Shown here: piece by piece, positions 1-6,516 of the stretch
Numbering within the stretch: the first letter of the stretch is position 1
Layout: every line of letters starts with the position of its first letter
Assembly (NCBI GenBank): GCA_009779205.1
Contig: WRER01000022.1
Coordinates: forward strand, 1 to 8,290
DNA length: 8,290 nucleotides
Reading direction: 5' to 3'
Origin: Methanobacteriota archaeon
GTDB taxonomy: Archaea > Halobacteriota > Methanomicrobia > Methanomicrobiales > Methanospirillaceae
Position numbers and translations under genes: made by a program
Notes under the pieces: generated by a model
Databases searched by the model: none
What the model saw: the letters and a program-made list of their open reading frames with translations, nothing else
Told to the model about the DNA's origin: nothing

Positions 1-2
1 CA

Positions 3-572
3 AAATACATCACAGATGTAGCATATGAGTTAAACACCGCTCTTGATGCAGGAGAAAATGTACTTATTGAGGGAACGCAAGGTTTTGGGATCTCATTATA
101 CTACGGGGAGTATCCATTTGTAACAAGTAAAGATACCTGTGCAGCGCAGATGGCGGCTGATAATGGTATTGGACCTACCCGCATTGATGATGTCATTGTT
201 GTTTTTAAAGCATTTCCAACCAGAGTTGGAGGAGGGCCATTCAAGACTGAGATGAAGCCTGAAGAAGCTAAAAAGCTTGGAATTCAGGAATTTGGTACAG
301 TCACAGGTCGTGAGCGGCGTATAGGGTACTGGGACCCAGAGATGGCACGCTATGCTTCGATGATCAATGGATGTACAATTGGTGCTATTACCGGTATTGA
401 TCATGTTGATCCAGATTGTTTTGGTGCAACAAAATACAGCCAGCTGTCTGAAAAGTGCAAAGATTTCATTTTCCAGGCCGAAGATGATATTGGAGCGCCA
501 GTTTTGTTGATCTCAACAGGTCCTGAGTTAGAACAGATGATTGATCTGAGAACAGACGTTGGAATGCAATGA
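3..572 (+). CDS. purA: Adenylosuccinate synthetase, C-terminal part (5' end outside window)
   Basis: This enzyme joins IMP and aspartate using GTP to make adenylosuccinate, the first committed step from IMP to AMP, in the cytosol. The reading frame is open from the window edge, giving 189 visible residues. Family blocks seen in order are [10 protein letters not shown] (substrate/GTP region), [17 protein letters not shown], and [14 protein letters not shown] with the conserved TRVG stretch. The end, with STGPE followed by QMIDLR, is typical of the shorter archaeal form of about 340 residues, so roughly 150 residues lie upstream (estimate from family knowledge). The stop TGA overlaps the ATG of the next gene (ATGA), which suggests translational coupling. 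No disruption is seen. The identification is firm; the start and regulation cannot be judged here. Confidence 0.96.
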   Translation, partial: KYITDVAYELNTALDAGENVLIEGTQGFGISLYYGEYPFVTSKDTCAAQMAADNGIGPTRIDDVIVVFKAFPTRVGGGPFKTEMKPEEAKKLGIQEFGTVTGRERRIGYWDPEMARYASMINGCTIGAITGIDHVDPDCFGATKYSQLSEKCKDFIFQAEDDIGAPVLLISTGPELEQMIDLRTDVGMQ

Positions 573-745
573 AACGCGAGCTACATGATATTCTCTGTTG
601 TCCTGTGTGTAAGGGAAAACTCGAACTTCAAGTGACTGAGGTGGATAAGCAAGAGATAGTGTCAGGTCTTCTGATTTGTCATTCTTGTGTTGCGCGTTAT
701 CCAATTGAAGATGGCATTCCAAACCTTCTTCCTCACAATATGTAG
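569..745 (+). CDS. Trm112-like / UPF0434 small zinc-binding protein
   Basis: A 58-residue protein starting [16 protein letters not shown]. It carries two CxxC pairs, C11-P-V-C14 and C37-H-S-C40, followed by [13 protein letters not shown], the signature of the Trm112p-like/UPF0434 family. These are small zinc-ribbon proteins; Trm112 in eukaryotes and haloarchaea binds and activates class I methyltransferases acting on tRNA, rRNA and translation factors. The methyltransferase partner role here is inferred from the family. The start ATG overlaps the purA stop by four bases, and a weak GGA lies five bases upstream inside purA. The gene ends with TAG only six bases before the cbiB start, in the same frame, so purA, this gene and cbiB are probably cotranscribed. 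It could alternatively be a zinc-ribbon protein of another role. Confidence 0.85.
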   Translation: MKRELHDILCCPVCKGKLELQVTEVDKQEIVSGLLICHSCVARYPIEDGIPNLLPHNM

Positions 746-751
746 CTACGC

Positions 752-1687
752 GTGTTTCTTCTTTTTCGTGCACTGGTTCTTGTACTTGGGGTAATTGTTG
801 ATCGAGTATTTGGAGATCCACATACCCGCTTTCATCCTGTTGCCTTACTTGGATCGCTCATCTCAGTATGGGGCGTTCCAGCACGTTATGTACAGTATTC
901 TCACCAAATCCAACGTTTCTTCGGTGTTTTTCTTTGGATTCTCACAGGATTTCTTTTCACACTTCCATATGCATTGTTTGAGTGGTACTCACCGCCCATT
1001 CTGTATCTGATCGGTGCACCGTTTCTTTTTAGCTCATGTATGGCACTATCCGGGCTTTTAGCACATGCCCGTGCGGTTTCAGATCTTGAGGATCTTGAGC
1101 AAATGCAACAGAATGCGCAATATTTAGTCTCGCGTGATACTCGCTCATTGACCAGGGAGCAAGCTCTCTCTGCCAGTTATGAATCAGTATCAGAAAACCT
1201 CACAGATAGCGTGATTGCACCTCTGTTTTACTTCTGCCTTTTTGGTTTGCCTGGAATTGCATTCTATCGGGCTGCAAATACAATGGATGCGATGCTTGGG
1301 TACTGTGATGAGAGGCGTGACCTTGGTTGGTGTGCAGCACGTGCTGATGATGTGTTGTCTTACATTCCAGCTCGAATAACTGGCTTCCTTTTGATTATGT
1401 ACTTCTGGTGCATTGGAAGAGGGAAACAAGCATTAGCAGTATATCATGCTGATAGGCAGAAGCGTCCTGGATACAATGGTGGAATTCCAATCTCATTGAT
1501 GGCAGGAGGTGTTGGAGTACAGTTTGAAAAGCCAGGTGTGTATGTGATTGGCATAAAAGAGCGGACTCTCGATCAGGCAAAAGACAACATTTCACGCGCG
1601 GTAGTCATCACAACTCTCTTGTTTATTCTTTGCGCTGTATCCATTCTCCTCCTATTTCAAATGGTGCATGTTCAGTGCATGATGTAG
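752..1687 (+). CDS. cbiB: Adenosylcobinamide-phosphate synthase CbiB (CobD family)
   Basis: An integral membrane enzyme of 311 residues that attaches (R)-1-amino-2-propanol (phosphate) to adenosylcobyric acid in late cobamide biosynthesis. Family marks are an N-terminal hydrophobic segment ending D17-x3-GDP (21-23) then HPV (28-30), SRDT (127-130), ESVSEN (144-149) followed by DSVIAP, NTMD (176-179) with GY, and a late YNGGIP...MAGGVGV block (241-256). About five hydrophobic segments (roughly 5-17, 52-73, 82-103, 153-175, 282-303) fit a membrane protein. The start is GTG, chosen because an in-frame TAG at 743 leaves no room upstream and no good later start exists; no clear Shine-Dalgarno is seen, so translation may depend on the preceding gene. 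Length is normal for the family. cbiP, which acts one step earlier, lies on the other strand 2.5 kb away. Confidence 0.94.
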   Translation: MFLLFRALVLVLGVIVDRVFGDPHTRFHPVALLGSLISVWGVPARYVQYSHQIQRFFGVFLWILTGFLFTLPYALFEWYSPPILYLIGAPFLFSSCMALSGLLAHARAVSDLEDLEQMQQNAQYLVSRDTRSLTREQALSASYESVSENLTDSVIAPLFYFCLFGLPGIAFYRAANTMDAMLGYCDERRDLGWCAARADDVLSYIPARITGFLLIMYFWCIGRGKQALAVYHADRQKRPGYNGGIPISLMAGGVGVQFEKPGVYVIGIKERTLDQAKDNISRAVVITTLLFILCAVSILLLFQMVHVQCMM

Positions 1688-1747
1688 TAGAGCTGTGTGA
1701 TTTTGAATTGGAGAACTGGAGAAACTGTCTAACTAGAAACTTAAAGA

Positions 1748-1757
1748 CTTATATTTC
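1748..1757 (+). promoter_or_regulatory. Probable TATA box of pdxS (leaderless)
   Basis: The gap 1688-1779 contains CTTATATTTC, the best TATA-like sequence there. Its centre is about 27 bases before the pdxS ATG at 1780. Archaeal TATA boxes sit about 25-27 bases before the transcript start, so transcription would begin at or very near the ATG. This agrees with the absence of a Shine-Dalgarno sequence before pdxS. A short tandem repeat, GGAGAACT then GGAGAAACT at 1710-1726, lies upstream of the box and could be a regulator site, but this is conjecture. Confidence 0.55.
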
Positions 1758-1779
1758 CCACTCGACAAAACATGTATTA

Positions 1780-2682
1780 ATGGAAACGAAACTTGAAGAC
1801 CTCCGTTGGGGTACTGAACTCATAAAACGTGGTTTTGCATCCATGCAGAAAGGTGGTGTAGTTATGGATGTTGTTACCGCAGAGCAAGCAGAAATTGCAG
1901 AAACTGCTGGTGCTGTTGCAGTAATGGCTCTTGAACGTGTTCCTGCCGACATTCGGGCCACTGGTGGTGTTGCGAGGATGTCAGATCCTTCCATGATTCT
2001 CGAAATCATGGACACTGTCTCTATCCCCGTGATGGCCAAAGCCCGCATTGGACACTTTGTTGAAGCTCAGGTCCTTGAAGCCCTTGGTGTTGACATGATT
2101 GATGAATCAGAGGTGTTGACCCCTGCTGATGAAGAATATCACATCGAAAAACTGAAATTTTCTGTTCCCTTTGTGTGCGGTGCCCGAAATCTTGGGGAAG
2201 CACTTCGTCGGGTGCATGAAGGAGCAGCCATGATTCGCACAAAAGGAGAAGCAGGAACAGGAAATGTCGTCGAAGCTGTTCGTCATATGCGTTCAATCAT
2301 GCGTCATATTCGACAACTTGATGGAATGGATGAGCAAGAAATTGTACAACTGGCACGTGAACTTGAAGCTCCAATTGACCTCATGTTTGAAACTGCGAAA
2401 TTGCAGCGTTTACCTGTTGTTACCTTTTCTGCAGGAGGCATTGCCACCCCCTCTGATGCTGCCCTTATGATGCAGCTTGGATGTGATGGCGTATTTGTAG
2501 GCTCTGGCATTTTCAAATCCTCTTCCCCGCAGCAAATGGCAAAAGCTATTGTTGAAGCTGTGCATCACTTCGATGATCCTAAAATCATTGCAGAAGTATC
2601 AAAAGGCGTTGGAGAAGCTATGCGGGGCATTGATGTGCATACCCTTCCTCCTGGTGAAATCCTTGCAAACCGTGGTTGGTAA
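1780..2682 (+). CDS. pdxS: Pyridoxal 5'-phosphate synthase subunit PdxS
   Basis: The synthase subunit makes PLP from ribose 5-phosphate, glyceraldehyde 3-phosphate and ammonia in the DXP-independent pathway; ammonia comes from PdxT. The 300-residue length compares with about 294 in Bacillus. The (beta/alpha)8 barrel protein is near-consensus: MQKGGVVMD with catalytic-site D30, [20 protein letters not shown] with K87 (first Schiff-base lysine), [21 protein letters not shown] with K155 (second lysine), [14 protein letters not shown], and [11 protein letters not shown] phosphate binding. The frame is open to 1630, but the family begins at about [12 protein letters not shown], so the ATG at 1780 is taken; the extra 50 codons overlap cbiB and show no family similarity. 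There is no Shine-Dalgarno, and a TATA box 27 bases upstream suggests a leaderless mRNA. pdxT follows after 20 bases. Confidence 0.97.
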   Translation: METKLEDLRWGTELIKRGFASMQKGGVVMDVVTAEQAEIAETAGAVAVMALERVPADIRATGGVARMSDPSMILEIMDTVSIPVMAKARIGHFVEAQVLEALGVDMIDESEVLTPADEEYHIEKLKFSVPFVCGARNLGEALRRVHEGAAMIRTKGEAGTGNVVEAVRHMRSIMRHIRQLDGMDEQEIVQLARELEAPIDLMFETAKLQRLPVVTFSAGGIATPSDAALMMQLGCDGVFVGSGIFKSSSPQQMAKAIVEAVHHFDDPKIIAEVSKGVGEAMRGIDVHTLPPGEILANRGW

Positions 2683-2692
2683 CCCTCTAAGT

Positions 2693-2697
2693 AGGAG
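2693..2697 (+). promoter_or_regulatory. Shine-Dalgarno site of pdxT
   Basis: AGGAG lies five bases before the GTG at 2703. It fixes that GTG as the start and contrasts with the leaderless-looking pdxS, as expected for an internal operon gene. Confidence 0.8.
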
Positions 2698-2702
2698 ATT
2701 TT

Positions 2703-3287
2703 GTGTCAGGAAAAGCACATATTGGTGTTCTTGCATTGCAAGGAGATGTAAGGGAGCACATGCAAGCATTTTTACGAGCCTGTGACGCTCGTGGCTATGA
2801 ATCAGAACTTATTCCTGTGAGAAGGCCTGGAGACCTTGAAGGCCTCGATGTTTTGGCACTTCCTGGTGGAGAATCAACAACAATAATGCGTCTTATTGAC
2901 CAGTATGGCCTCCGTGAACCTTTAACTGATTTTTCAGGAGGGTATTTTGCAACATGCGCAGGAATGGTCGCGCTTTCCAGTGAAGTAATTGAAGAAACCC
3001 GCTTCACGCCTCTTTGCATCTTTCCGTATGCCGTCTCACGAAATGCCTTTGGAAGACAACGTGAATCCTTTCAGGGAGCCATTTCAATTAGCGGTCTCAC
3101 TTCCCCCTTTTGTGGTGTTTTTATTCGTGCACCGGTGGTTGTTGACCCTCGTGGAGCTGAGGTTCTTTCTTCACTTGATGCAGGTGCTATTGCTCTGTCG
3201 TATGGAATTCATATGTCCTTTTCATTCCACCCTGAACTTGTTTCAGATACGCGCCTTCACGAATTATTTTTAGAAAATATTTTATAA
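2703..3287 (+). CDS. pdxT: Pyridoxal 5'-phosphate synthase glutaminase subunit PdxT
   Basis: A class I glutamine amidotransferase that hydrolyses glutamine and channels ammonia to PdxS in the 12+12 PLP synthase complex. Its 194 residues are the usual length. Visible features are the N-terminal GVLALQGDVREH, LPGGEST (53-59, oxyanion region), the nucleophile C85 in FATCAGMV, RNAFGRQRESF (113-123), and the catalytic pair H176 and E178 in FHPEL. The usual G before TCAG is A here, a conservative change. The start is GTG with a good AGGAG five bases upstream; the gap from pdxS is 20 bases, so the two are one operon. The gene ends in an A-rich stretch and is followed by the pyrimidine-rich intergenic region. 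Confidence 0.96.
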   Translation: MSGKAHIGVLALQGDVREHMQAFLRACDARGYESELIPVRRPGDLEGLDVLALPGGESTTIMRLIDQYGLREPLTDFSGGYFATCAGMVALSSEVIEETRFTPLCIFPYAVSRNAFGRQRESFQGAISISGLTSPFCGVFIRAPVVVDPRGAEVLSSLDAGAIALSYGIHMSFSFHPELVSDTRLHELFLENIL

Positions 3288-3354
3288 AAAAAACTTTATT
3301 CGAATCATTATTGAAGTGTTAGTTGAAATACACCTATCCCACATTCCGTGCCTC

Positions 3355-3497
3355 TTTTTTAGCTCCTATTCATTTTCTCATTTTCACACTCACCTCACCC
3401 AACTTTTCTGAGTTTGTCCTTTCGCCAGAACCATTTTCCCACTTCTCTTCCTTTTCCTTCTATCACCTGCCTCATTTCTCCTATTTTTTCATTTTTT
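3355..3497 (+). terminator. Probable T-tract terminator region of pdxST
   Basis: Archaeal terminators are mainly T-runs in the non-template strand. After pdxT there is T6 at 3355-3360, several T4 runs, and a pair of T6 runs at 3484-3489 and 3492-3497, all within C/T-rich sequence. The exact end point is not determinable by eye. Confidence 0.5.
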
Positions 3498-3604
3498 CAA
3501 ATCATGCTGCAGCCATCCCCATTCCACGTTCTCCGTCTTTTTATTTCAGAAGTAATGCTTTTCGTGGTTAGAATACATGAAAACTTTTTTGTCGACATTG
3601 GTAT

Positions 3605-3617
3605 GAAAACAGTTTTC
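3605..3617. repeat. Perfect 6-bp inverted repeat GAAAAC-A-GTTTTC
   Basis: The two arms are exact reverse complements around a single base. The spacer is too short for an RNA hairpin of full length, so a protein-binding DNA palindrome would fit better. It may be chance in AT-rich DNA. Confidence 0.3.
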
Positions 3618-3721
3618 GAGGAGAGCTAATCTTCAAACTCACAATTTTAAGTGCAGAATGTGGGACCTATGAAAAATCGGGGATTTGTGTTTTATACAAT
3701 AGAGTGAATATAATAGAATAA

Positions 3722-4165
3722 TCAGCGACTCTTTTTCTGCGCTGAACGATTTGTTGCTGCCTGTTTTGTATCTGGTGCTTTTGGCATGAACGGACGTGCA
3801 ACCACAATGATCGCGCTTTTGACATGGGACGCAATCTGATCCCATATCTTTCTTTTTTCTACAACAAACGCTTCATTTGGCATCCATCCACTCTCAAGAA
3901 GATGCTGCATCAGTCTGACTTCTTCTGATAATTGTGAAACCTGAACGCGAATTTCACCAGTATTTTTTAAAATTTGGCGGTATTCCTCGTGATCCTGATT
4001 TTTCAGCAGCTCAGCGTCATACTTTGTTCCTGAATGCGCAACAGCAATTCCCTTAATAAGCAGATCCTGCATAGAAGAACTGATGTCTAATCTATTTTCC
4101 CGCGCATATTTCTCAATAGCATCGCGTACATCTCTGTCGATCTCAAATGATACCCGTATTGCCAT
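3722..4165 (-). CDS. Unrecognised protein with ribbon-helix-helix-like N-terminus and predicted coiled coil
   Basis: I cannot name a family for this 147-residue protein. Residues 1-42 fit a ribbon-helix-helix fold: a short strand (AIRVSFEID), a helix (RDVRDAIEKYARENRL) and a second helix (SSSMQDLLIKGIAV), so DNA binding is possible. Residues about 55-92 are charged and heptad-like (EEYRQILKNTGEIRVQVSQL...), suggesting a coiled coil. A hydrophobic-amphipathic stretch follows (IASHVKSAIIVVARPFM, 111-127), then a Lys/Arg-rich tail with K-K-S-R at the end. The frame extends to a TTG at 4180, but the ATG at 4165 is preferred because AGGA lies five bases before it. It follows cbiP by 30 bases on the same strand, so cotranscription is likely. 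No toxin gene is adjacent. A regulator or nucleoid-type protein is possible; function unknown. Confidence 0.75.
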   Translation of the reverse strand: MAIRVSFEIDRDVRDAIEKYARENRLDISSSMQDLLIKGIAVAHSGTKYDAELLKNQDHEEYRQILKNTGEIRVQVSQLSEEVRLMQHLLESGWMPNEAFVVEKRKIWDQIASHVKSAIIVVARPFMPKAPDTKQAATNRSAQKKSR

Positions 4166-4170
4166 TCTAT

Positions 4171-4174
4171 TCCT
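4171..4174 (-). promoter_or_regulatory. Shine-Dalgarno site deciding the start of the RHH-like gene
   Basis: On the minus strand AGGA is followed by a five-base spacer and the ATG at 4165. The TTG at 4180 would lie upstream of this site and has none of its own. Confidence 0.6.
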
Positions 4175-4195
4175 GACCAACCAGTATCAGTGCAA

Positions 4196-5677
4196 TCAGT
4201 ATTTAAAGTGTCGGAGAATCTCCTTGACATCAAGATAGCGTTCAAGATGATCAGCAAGATGATCAAAGGGATCTGTGGGGGATTGTTCTGGTTCTGTATA
4301 TAAATACCCCTTTTTCTCGCAGAGATATGAAACAAGTGCGTTAACTGCGTTTTGATTCGTGAAAAGTCCATGCAAATATGTTCCAATAACCAATCCAGAA
4401 TCAGAAATCGCTCCTTCATGTTCAAAAGCAGAATGCACATCATTTGTGCATTCAAGAGATTCAACGGGAAACGTTTTTCCCATGTGAATCTCATATCCGG
4501 AGACTGTGCCTATACGGGAAAAAATAGGACCAAACCCAGATGACGTTCTCGTTACTTGTGTTGTTACCTTTTCATATGAATCAAAAACTGTGACGCAAGG
4601 CAAGAGGCCGAGGCCTTTATACGTACCTTCCTCTTCTTCAACGCCAGAATCATGCAGCATGCAGCCAAGCATCTGATATCCTCCACAGATACCAATAACC
4701 ACAATTCCCTGTTTTGCAGCAGCAATTATCGCATCAGCAGCTCCTGCCTCTTGCATTGTCAGCAGATCACGAATGGTATTTTTTGTGCCTGGAATAATGA
4801 TAGCATCATATATCGTAAGATCCTCTCCAGGTACCACATATGAGACAGAGACATGCGGATCTGACTCAAGGAGCGCAAAATCTGTGAAGTTTGAGATATA
4901 GAGTAACCTGATAATTGCAATATGCACTTTTTCTTTCTCATATCTACTATTGACTTTGCGATCACGTAAAGAAAGAGAATCTTCATCTGGAATATCAAAG
5001 TGTGCGTATGGAAGCAGGCCAAGTACTGGAACATGGCAGAGATCTTTCAGAATCTCAAGCCCGGAATCGAACAATGCAGGGTCTCCCTGAAATTTGTTAA
5101 TAATGATCCCGGCAACGAGTGGTTTTATATCTGGCGGAAGAAGCGATATTGTGCCGTAGACCTGAGCAAACACTCCACCACGTTCAATATCTGCAACAAG
5201 GATAATGGGGTACTGAAGAGCCCGGGCAATCCCGATATTTGCAATGTCACGATCATATAAATTCAGCTCGGCAGTGCTTCCAGCACCTTCAATAACGAGG
5301 TTTGTGTACTGTTCAATGAGTGTTTTTGCCGCGGTAAGACAATGAGGCAGAAGGGTAGGTGTAATGGTGAAATATGTTTCTGCAGTGATATCGGAATATG
5401 GCTTTCCAAGCAAGATGATTTGTGAACTATGACTGCCTTTTGGTTTCAGCAAAATCGGATTCATGAGAGCAGATGGCTTACATCGTGCAGCATGTGCCTG
5501 CATAGCCTGTGCAATGCCAATCTCATCTCCATCTTCAGTAATCCAGGAATTTAAACTCATGTTTTGGGATTTAAATGGAGCACACGATATTCCACGCCGT
5601 ATGAGAAGCCGTAAAATTCCCGCTGCAATAGTGCTTTTTCCAACATGCGAAGCTGTTCCAAAGATCATGACAGACAT
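4196..5677 (-). CDS. cbiP: Cobyric acid synthase CbiP (CobQ)
   Basis: This glutamine-dependent ligase amidates four side chains (b, d, e, g) of adenosylcobyrinic acid a,c-diamide to give adenosylcobyric acid, using ATP. At 493 residues it has normal length. The N-terminal synthetase domain shows a P-loop-like [10 protein letters not shown] (7-16), [11 protein letters not shown] (34-44), [13 protein letters not shown] (52-64), MNPILLKP (72-79), [13 protein letters not shown] (128-140), [12 protein letters not shown] (161-172) and INKFQGD. The C-terminal GATase_3 domain has the nucleophile C331 in [10 protein letters not shown] and H436 in TYLHGLF, and ends [12 protein letters not shown]. The ATG at 5677 gives the family's N-terminus; the ATG three codons later is also possible. 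No Shine-Dalgarno is seen, and a weak TATA-like CATTATCC lies about 30 bases upstream (near 5704-5712), so it may be leaderless. Its product feeds the CbiB step. Confidence 0.97.
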   Translation of the reverse strand: MSVMIFGTASHVGKSTIAAGILRLLIRRGISCAPFKSQNMSLNSWITEDGDEIGIAQAMQAHAARCKPSALMNPILLKPKGSHSSQIILLGKPYSDITAETYFTITPTLLPHCLTAAKTLIEQYTNLVIEGAGSTAELNLYDRDIANIGIARALQYPIILVADIERGGVFAQVYGTISLLPPDIKPLVAGIIINKFQGDPALFDSGLEILKDLCHVPVLGLLPYAHFDIPDEDSLSLRDRKVNSRYEKEKVHIAIIRLLYISNFTDFALLESDPHVSVSYVVPGEDLTIYDAIIIPGTKNTIRDLLTMQEAGAADAIIAAAKQGIVVIGICGGYQMLGCMLHDSGVEEEEGTYKGLGLLPCVTVFDSYEKVTTQVTRTSSGFGPIFSRIGTVSGYEIHMGKTFPVESLECTNDVHSAFEHEGAISDSGLVIGTYLHGLFTNQNAVNALVSYLCEKKGYLYTEPEQSPTDPFDHLADHLERYLDVKEILRHFKY

Positions 5678-5774
5678 GTGAGTGTATGTATGTGGTTGTA
5701 AGGGATAATGACACCCGTATTTTCACATGGTACCTGCTCTGGACATTACTGCCGACTGGGGAGATGAAGGCCAA

Positions 5775-5783
5775 GAATTAAAT
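5775..5783 (+). promoter_or_regulatory. Possible TATA box of the aIF1 gene
   Basis: GAATTAAAT is centred about 27 bases before the aIF1 ATG at 5807. There is no Shine-Dalgarno between them, consistent with a leaderless or near-leaderless transcript. It lies in the 129-base divergent gap shared with cbiP. Confidence 0.4.
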
Positions 5784-5806
5784 GGAAATACGCAGATGAT
5801 ATAGTA

Positions 5807-6112
5807 ATGAATGGTGGTATTTGCTCCACATGCGGGCTACCAAAAGAGCTGTGCATTTGCGAAGAGGTCGCAAAAGAACAGCAAAGAATTAATGTAAAGG
5901 TGAATAAAAGAAGATATGGCAAAGAAGTCACAGTAATAGAAGGTCTTGATCCAACAGATATCGATCTGGAGGATCTTTCTAAATTTCTCAAGAATAAACT
6001 GGCATGCGGAGGCACGGTGAAAGGGAGTTCTATTGAACTACAGGGAAATCATCGTGCTCGTGTGCTTGATCTCCTTGAAACAAAGGGATACGCCGTAGAT
6101 AAAGTAAATTAA
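5807..6112 (+). CDS. Archaeal translation initiation factor 1 (aIF1, SUI1 family)
   Basis: aIF1 binds the small ribosomal subunit near the P site and helps select the start codon. This 101-residue protein has the archaeal N-terminal four-cysteine element C6-x2-C9-GLPKELC16-x-C18, followed by [10 protein letters not shown], the basic [15 protein letters not shown] segment, and the SUI1 core with [12 protein letters not shown] and [15 protein letters not shown]. Length is standard for archaeal SUI1 proteins. The ATG at 5807 is the first in frame and gives the usual N-terminus. A TATA-like box about 27 bases upstream and no Shine-Dalgarno suggest a leaderless mRNA. It is divergent from cbiP, and the gap to the next gene contains a possible terminator, so it is probably transcribed alone. 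Identification is secure. Confidence 0.95.
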   Translation: MNGGICSTCGLPKELCICEEVAKEQQRINVKVNKRRYGKEVTVIEGLDPTDIDLEDLSKFLKNKLACGGTVKGSSIELQGNHRARVLDLLETKGYAVDKVN

Positions 6113-6123
6113 TAATATCCCTA

Positions 6124-6152
6124 TGGTTTCTTTTCTATTTTACATGAAACCA
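6124..6152 (+). terminator. Possible terminator after aIF1: T-rich tract inside an inverted repeat
   Basis: TGGTTTC (6124-6130) and GAAACCA (6146-6152) are exact 7-bp inverted arms around a 15-base T-rich loop, starting 12 bases after the aIF1 stop. The T-rich tract 6127-6141 alone could terminate an archaeal transcript; the hairpin may be incidental. Confidence 0.45.
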
Positions 6153-6179
6153 CAGTGTAGCTTGTAGTATCAAAAATGA

Positions 6180-6190
6180 GAATTATTTTA
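6180..6190 (+). promoter_or_regulatory. Possible TATA box of the PRC-barrel gene
   Basis: An AT-only stretch after G6180, AATTATTTTA (6181-6190), is centred about 30 bases before the ATG at 6216. AGGATG at 6196-6201 is too far from the start to serve as a Shine-Dalgarno, so a leaderless or short-leader mRNA is plausible. Confidence 0.4.
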
Positions 6191-6215
6191 TGAACAGGAT
6201 GTCAAATGTGATAAT

Positions 6216-6467
6216 ATGAAGCCAATTCTTGCACGAGCTCTTGCCAAAAAACAGATCATAACAAATGACGGAAAAGTCCTTGGAGTACTCAAAAACCTGC
6301 TTGTTGACATTGAAAGTGGACAAATCACGGAAATTGTGCTGACTCCGGACCCTGGATTTGATGTTACAGACTATCAGATGGATGGAGAACGCATGCTCAT
6401 TCCATTTGAGTCCGTGAGAGATATTAAAGATTACATCGTCGTAGACAGGTATCTCTCACGAATGTAA
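6216..6467 (+). CDS. Single-domain PRC-barrel protein
   Basis: An 83-residue protein consisting of one PRC-barrel domain. The typical pattern is visible: an N-terminal turn with NDGKVLGVLKNLLVDIESG (18-36), a strand pair around ITEIVLTPD, then a YQMDGERMLIPFESVRDIKDYIVVDRYL block (53-80) that is characteristic of short euryarchaeal PRC proteins. There is no signal peptide or membrane segment. PRC-barrel domains serve in RNA processing (RimM) and photosynthetic reaction centres; small archaeal PRC proteins (CdpB type) act in FtsZ-based cell division through SepF in haloarchaea. A CdpB-like role here is inference from size and architecture only. The ATG at 6216 is the only reasonable start. The gene stands alone between aIF1 and a convergent gene, with its own putative promoter. 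Confidence 0.87.
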   Translation: MKPILARALAKKQIITNDGKVLGVLKNLLVDIESGQITEIVLTPDPGFDVTDYQMDGERMLIPFESVRDIKDYIVVDRYLSRM

Positions 6468-6498
6468 TTGATCACACCTTGTTCATACCGCAAGGGTT

Positions 6499-6515
6499 GA
6501 CTCTTTTTAAAAGTC
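6499..6515. terminator. Possible bidirectional terminator between convergent genes
   Basis: GACT (6499-6502) and AGTC (6512-6515) flank CTTTTTAAA, giving T5 on the plus strand and T4 on the minus strand. It lies 32 bases after the PRC-barrel stop and directly beyond the methyltransferase stop, so it could end transcripts from both sides. Confidence 0.4.
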
Positions 6516-6516
6516 G

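Larger units (their letters stand above)
3288..3721. other. Convergent intergenic region with pyrimidine-rich, G-poor tract
   Basis: This 434-base stretch lies between the convergent ends of pdxT and the RHH-like gene and holds no gene I can support. By hand count, 3361-3540 has about 77% C+T on the plus strand and only about 12 G in 180 bases. The short open frames crossing it (3323-3571 and 3414-3629) give Phe/Ser/Pro/His-rich low-complexity peptides without a ribosome-binding site and look like composition artefacts. The rest, 3550-3721, is AT-rich, with a perfect inverted repeat GAAAAC-A-GTTTTC at 3605-3617. Termination of pdxST is the likeliest role of the T-rich parts. Confidence 0.6.

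Noticed and set aside
96..821. Antisense open frames (96-404 and 528-821) opposite purA and cbiB
   Set aside because: They lie opposite clearly conserved coding sequence and give no recognisable protein.
1630..1779. A 50-residue N-terminal extension of PdxS
   Set aside because: It overlaps the end of cbiB, has no family similarity, and the ATG at 1780 gives the normal PdxS N-terminus with a well-placed TATA box.
3299..3306. TTCGAATC resembling a tRNA T-loop
   Set aside because: No flanking stem, acceptor or anticodon arm can be found around it.
3323..3629. Two plus-strand open frames (82 and 71 codons) in the pyrimidine-rich region as possible genes
   Set aside because: They encode Phe/Ser/Pro/His-rich low-complexity sequence explained by the C/T bias, overlap in different frames, and lack a ribosome-binding site or recognisable domain.
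3722..4165. RHH-like protein as the antitoxin of a toxin-antitoxin pair
   Set aside because: There is no toxin-sized partner gene; its neighbours are cbiP and a gene-free region, and it is longer than typical RHH antitoxins.
4087..4494. A minus-strand 135-codon frame spanning the end of cbiP and the start of the RHH-like gene
   Set aside because: It is an out-of-frame reading of two well-supported genes with no domain signal.
5678..5806. Cobalamin riboswitch upstream of cbiP
   Set aside because: The 129-base divergent gap shows no B12-box-like sequence or long structured leader, and cbiP appears to have little or no 5' leader.
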